Assembly (NCBI RefSeq): GCF_030811655.1
Contig: NZ_JAUSRE010000028.1
Coordinates: 1 to 52,045 of the forward strand
Source: Pseudarthrobacter enclensis
GTDB taxonomy: Bacteria; Actinomycetota; Actinomycetes; Actinomycetales; Micrococcaceae
DNA: 52,045 bases
Reading direction: 5' to 3'
Position numbers and translations under genes: made by a program. Below are positions 51,015 to 52,045 of the stretch, piece by piece (positions within the stretch are counted from its first letter, which is position 1; every line of letters begins with the position of its first letter). A model generated the notes under the pieces. That model ran no database searches, was not told where the DNA came from, and was given only the letters and a program-made list of their open reading frames with translations.

Positions 51015-52045
51015 ATGGACGTCACCGGAGACGCCAGCGAGAATTTCGTCATCGGAGTGGATTACGGAACCCTTTCGGGCCGTGCCGTGGTGGTGCGGGT
51101 CCGGGACGGAATGGAATTGGGCAGCGCCGTTCACGAGTACCCGCACGCGGTCGTTACCGGTGCGCTGCCCAAAGACACAGCGGGCGACGACGGGGCGCGT
51201 CTTCCGGGGGAATGGGCACTTCAGGTGCCCAACGACTACCGGGAAGTCCTGCGCAAGGCTGTTCCCGGGGCGGTGGCTGGCGCAGGGATCGACCCGGCTG
51301 CCGTCGTCGGAATTGCCACCGACTTCACCGCCTGCACCATGGTGCCCGTCAAGGCGGACGGAACACCGCTCAATGAACTGCCGGGCTACGCCAACCGTCC
51401 GCATGCCTACGTGAAGCTATGGCGCCACCACGCAGCGCAGGGGCAGGCTGACCGGATCAACAAGCTTGCCGCCGAACGCGGCGAGGACTGGCTCCCGCGC
51501 TACGGTGGCCTGATCTCCTCGGAATGGGAGTTCGCCAAGGGGCTGCAGCTGCTGGAAGAGGATCCGGAGGCCTACGCCGAGATGGACCACTGGGTGGAGG
51601 CGGCCGACTGGATTGTCTGGCAGCTCTGCGGCCGATACGTTCGGAACGCGTGTACGGCAGGCTACAAAGGCATTTACCAGGACGGGCGCTACCCGTCGGA
51701 GGATTTCCTCGCTGCCCTGAATCCGGATTTCAAGGACTTTGTCAGCTCCAAGCTGGAGCACACCATCGGGAGGCTGGGCGACGCCGCTGGCACCCTGACG
51801 GCGGAGGCTGCTGCATGGACCGGCCTGCCGGAGGGGATCGCCGTGGCCGTGGGAAACGTTGACGCGCACGTCACGGCCCCGGCTGCCAAGGCAGTGGACT
51901 CCGGCCAGCTGGTGGCCATCATGGGCACGTCCACCTGCCACGTGATGAATGGCGCGGAACTGCGTGAGGTGCCGGGCATGTGCGGGGCCGTGGACGGAGG
52001 CATCGTGCCCGGTCTCTGGGGCTACGAGGCCGGCCAGTCAGGCGT
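51015..52045 (+). CDS. araB: Ribulokinase (FGGY family), 3' end outside window
   Basis: The frame is open from ATG 51015 (GGAGG 6 nt upstream) to the window end, 343 codons of an expected 560 or so. FVIGVDYGTLSGRAVVVRV opens the FGGY N-domain. GIATDFTACTMVPV, GYANRPHAYVKLWRHHAA and the stretch AIMGTSTCHVMN, CGAVDGGIVPGLWGYEAGQS are closely matched in AraB. Ribulokinase phosphorylates L- or D-ribulose (and other ketopentoses) in the cytoplasm. araD and araA may follow outside the window. It is preceded by its own promoter and LacI-type operator. Confidence 0.93.
   Translation, partial: MDVTGDASENFVIGVDYGTLSGRAVVVRVRDGMELGSAVHEYPHAVVTGALPKDTAGDDGARLPGEWALQVPNDYREVLRKAVPGAVAGAGIDPAAVVGIATDFTACTMVPVKADGTPLNELPGYANRPHAYVKLWRHHAAQGQADRINKLAAERGEDWLPRYGGLISSEWEFAKGLQLLEEDPEAYAEMDHWVEAADWIVWQLCGRYVRNACTAGYKGIYQDGRYPSEDFLAALNPDFKDFVSSKLEHTIGRLGDAAGTLTAEAAAWTGLPEGIAVAVGNVDAHVTAPAAKAVDSGQLVAIMGTSTCHVMNGAELREVPGMCGAVDGGIVPGLWGYEAGQSG

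Noticed and set aside
1..52045. CRISPR array, transposase, integrase or restriction/defence system
   Set aside because: No regularly spaced repeats and no such protein motifs were seen; the repeats found are dispersed and few.

Overview
The window is high-GC DNA with actinobacterial features: frequent GTG starts, ATGA/GTGA-coupled operons, GAF-ANTAR and RraA-family genes. Gene content and protein wording fit a soil Micrococcaceae member, most likely Arthrobacter sensu lato (Pseudarthrobacter or Paenarthrobacter). This is an inference from content, not a marker-gene assignment. I see no rRNA, intact tRNA, CRISPR array, intact insertion sequence or phage module. The window is accessory-type chromosome, rich in catabolic operons and separated by decaying intergenic blocks.

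Layout. 1-480 is the 5' part of a secreted PepSY-like repeat protein. 790-2500 holds a broken pterin carbinolamine dehydratase (PCD) gene and a long repeat-bearing gene desert. 2591-6421 (minus) has an MHS-family transporter and a glycogen-debranching-type gene broken by three lesions. 6623-7177 is an unknown gene. 7513-13834 is an amino/oxo-acid region: aminotransferase, HMG/CHA aldolase, a small protein, a Nac-like LysR regulator and 5-oxoprolinase subunits A, B and C.

13977-18236 is a tightly packed sugar-acid operon: short-chain dehydrogenase, 2-ketoaldonate reductase, 5-keto-gluconate reductase, idonate dehydrogenase and gluconokinase. After the intact PCD copy (18436-18747), a GntR regulator diverges from a second hexonate operon (20035-26797): MHS transporter, idonate dehydrogenase paralogue, mannonate dehydratase, KDG kinase, fructuronate reductase and KDPG aldolase. 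Together the two operons would bring idonate, ketogluconates, fructuronate and mannonate into the pentose-phosphate or Entner-Doudoroff routes. As written, the KDPG aldolase has a one-base frameshift.

26978-39555 is signalling and decayed sequence: the third PCD copy (nonsense), a hybrid histidine kinase with a PleD-like diguanylate cyclase, a STAS-like protein, a tiny membrane protein, a GAF-ANTAR gene frameshifted by a 4-bp duplication, a DUF2382 remnant, and a FUSC transporter/MarR pair. Repeat blocks near 1.1-2.2, 27.3-28.1, 36.0-36.3 and 38.5-38.7 kb share tRNA-Leu-like 3' ends, palindromes and a conserved downstream tail.

39556-52045 (end) is a LacI-controlled carbohydrate system: LacI, RbsABC-type importer, aldo/keto reductase, GMC flavoprotein with gluconate-2-dehydrogenase subunit 3, a second LacI, a nitrilase-fold amidase and ribulokinase (cut by the window end). 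Copies or near-copies of one 18-bp palindrome precede the importer, the amidase and the ribulokinase, so I read the region as one regulon. It is my best candidate for an undescribed pathway.
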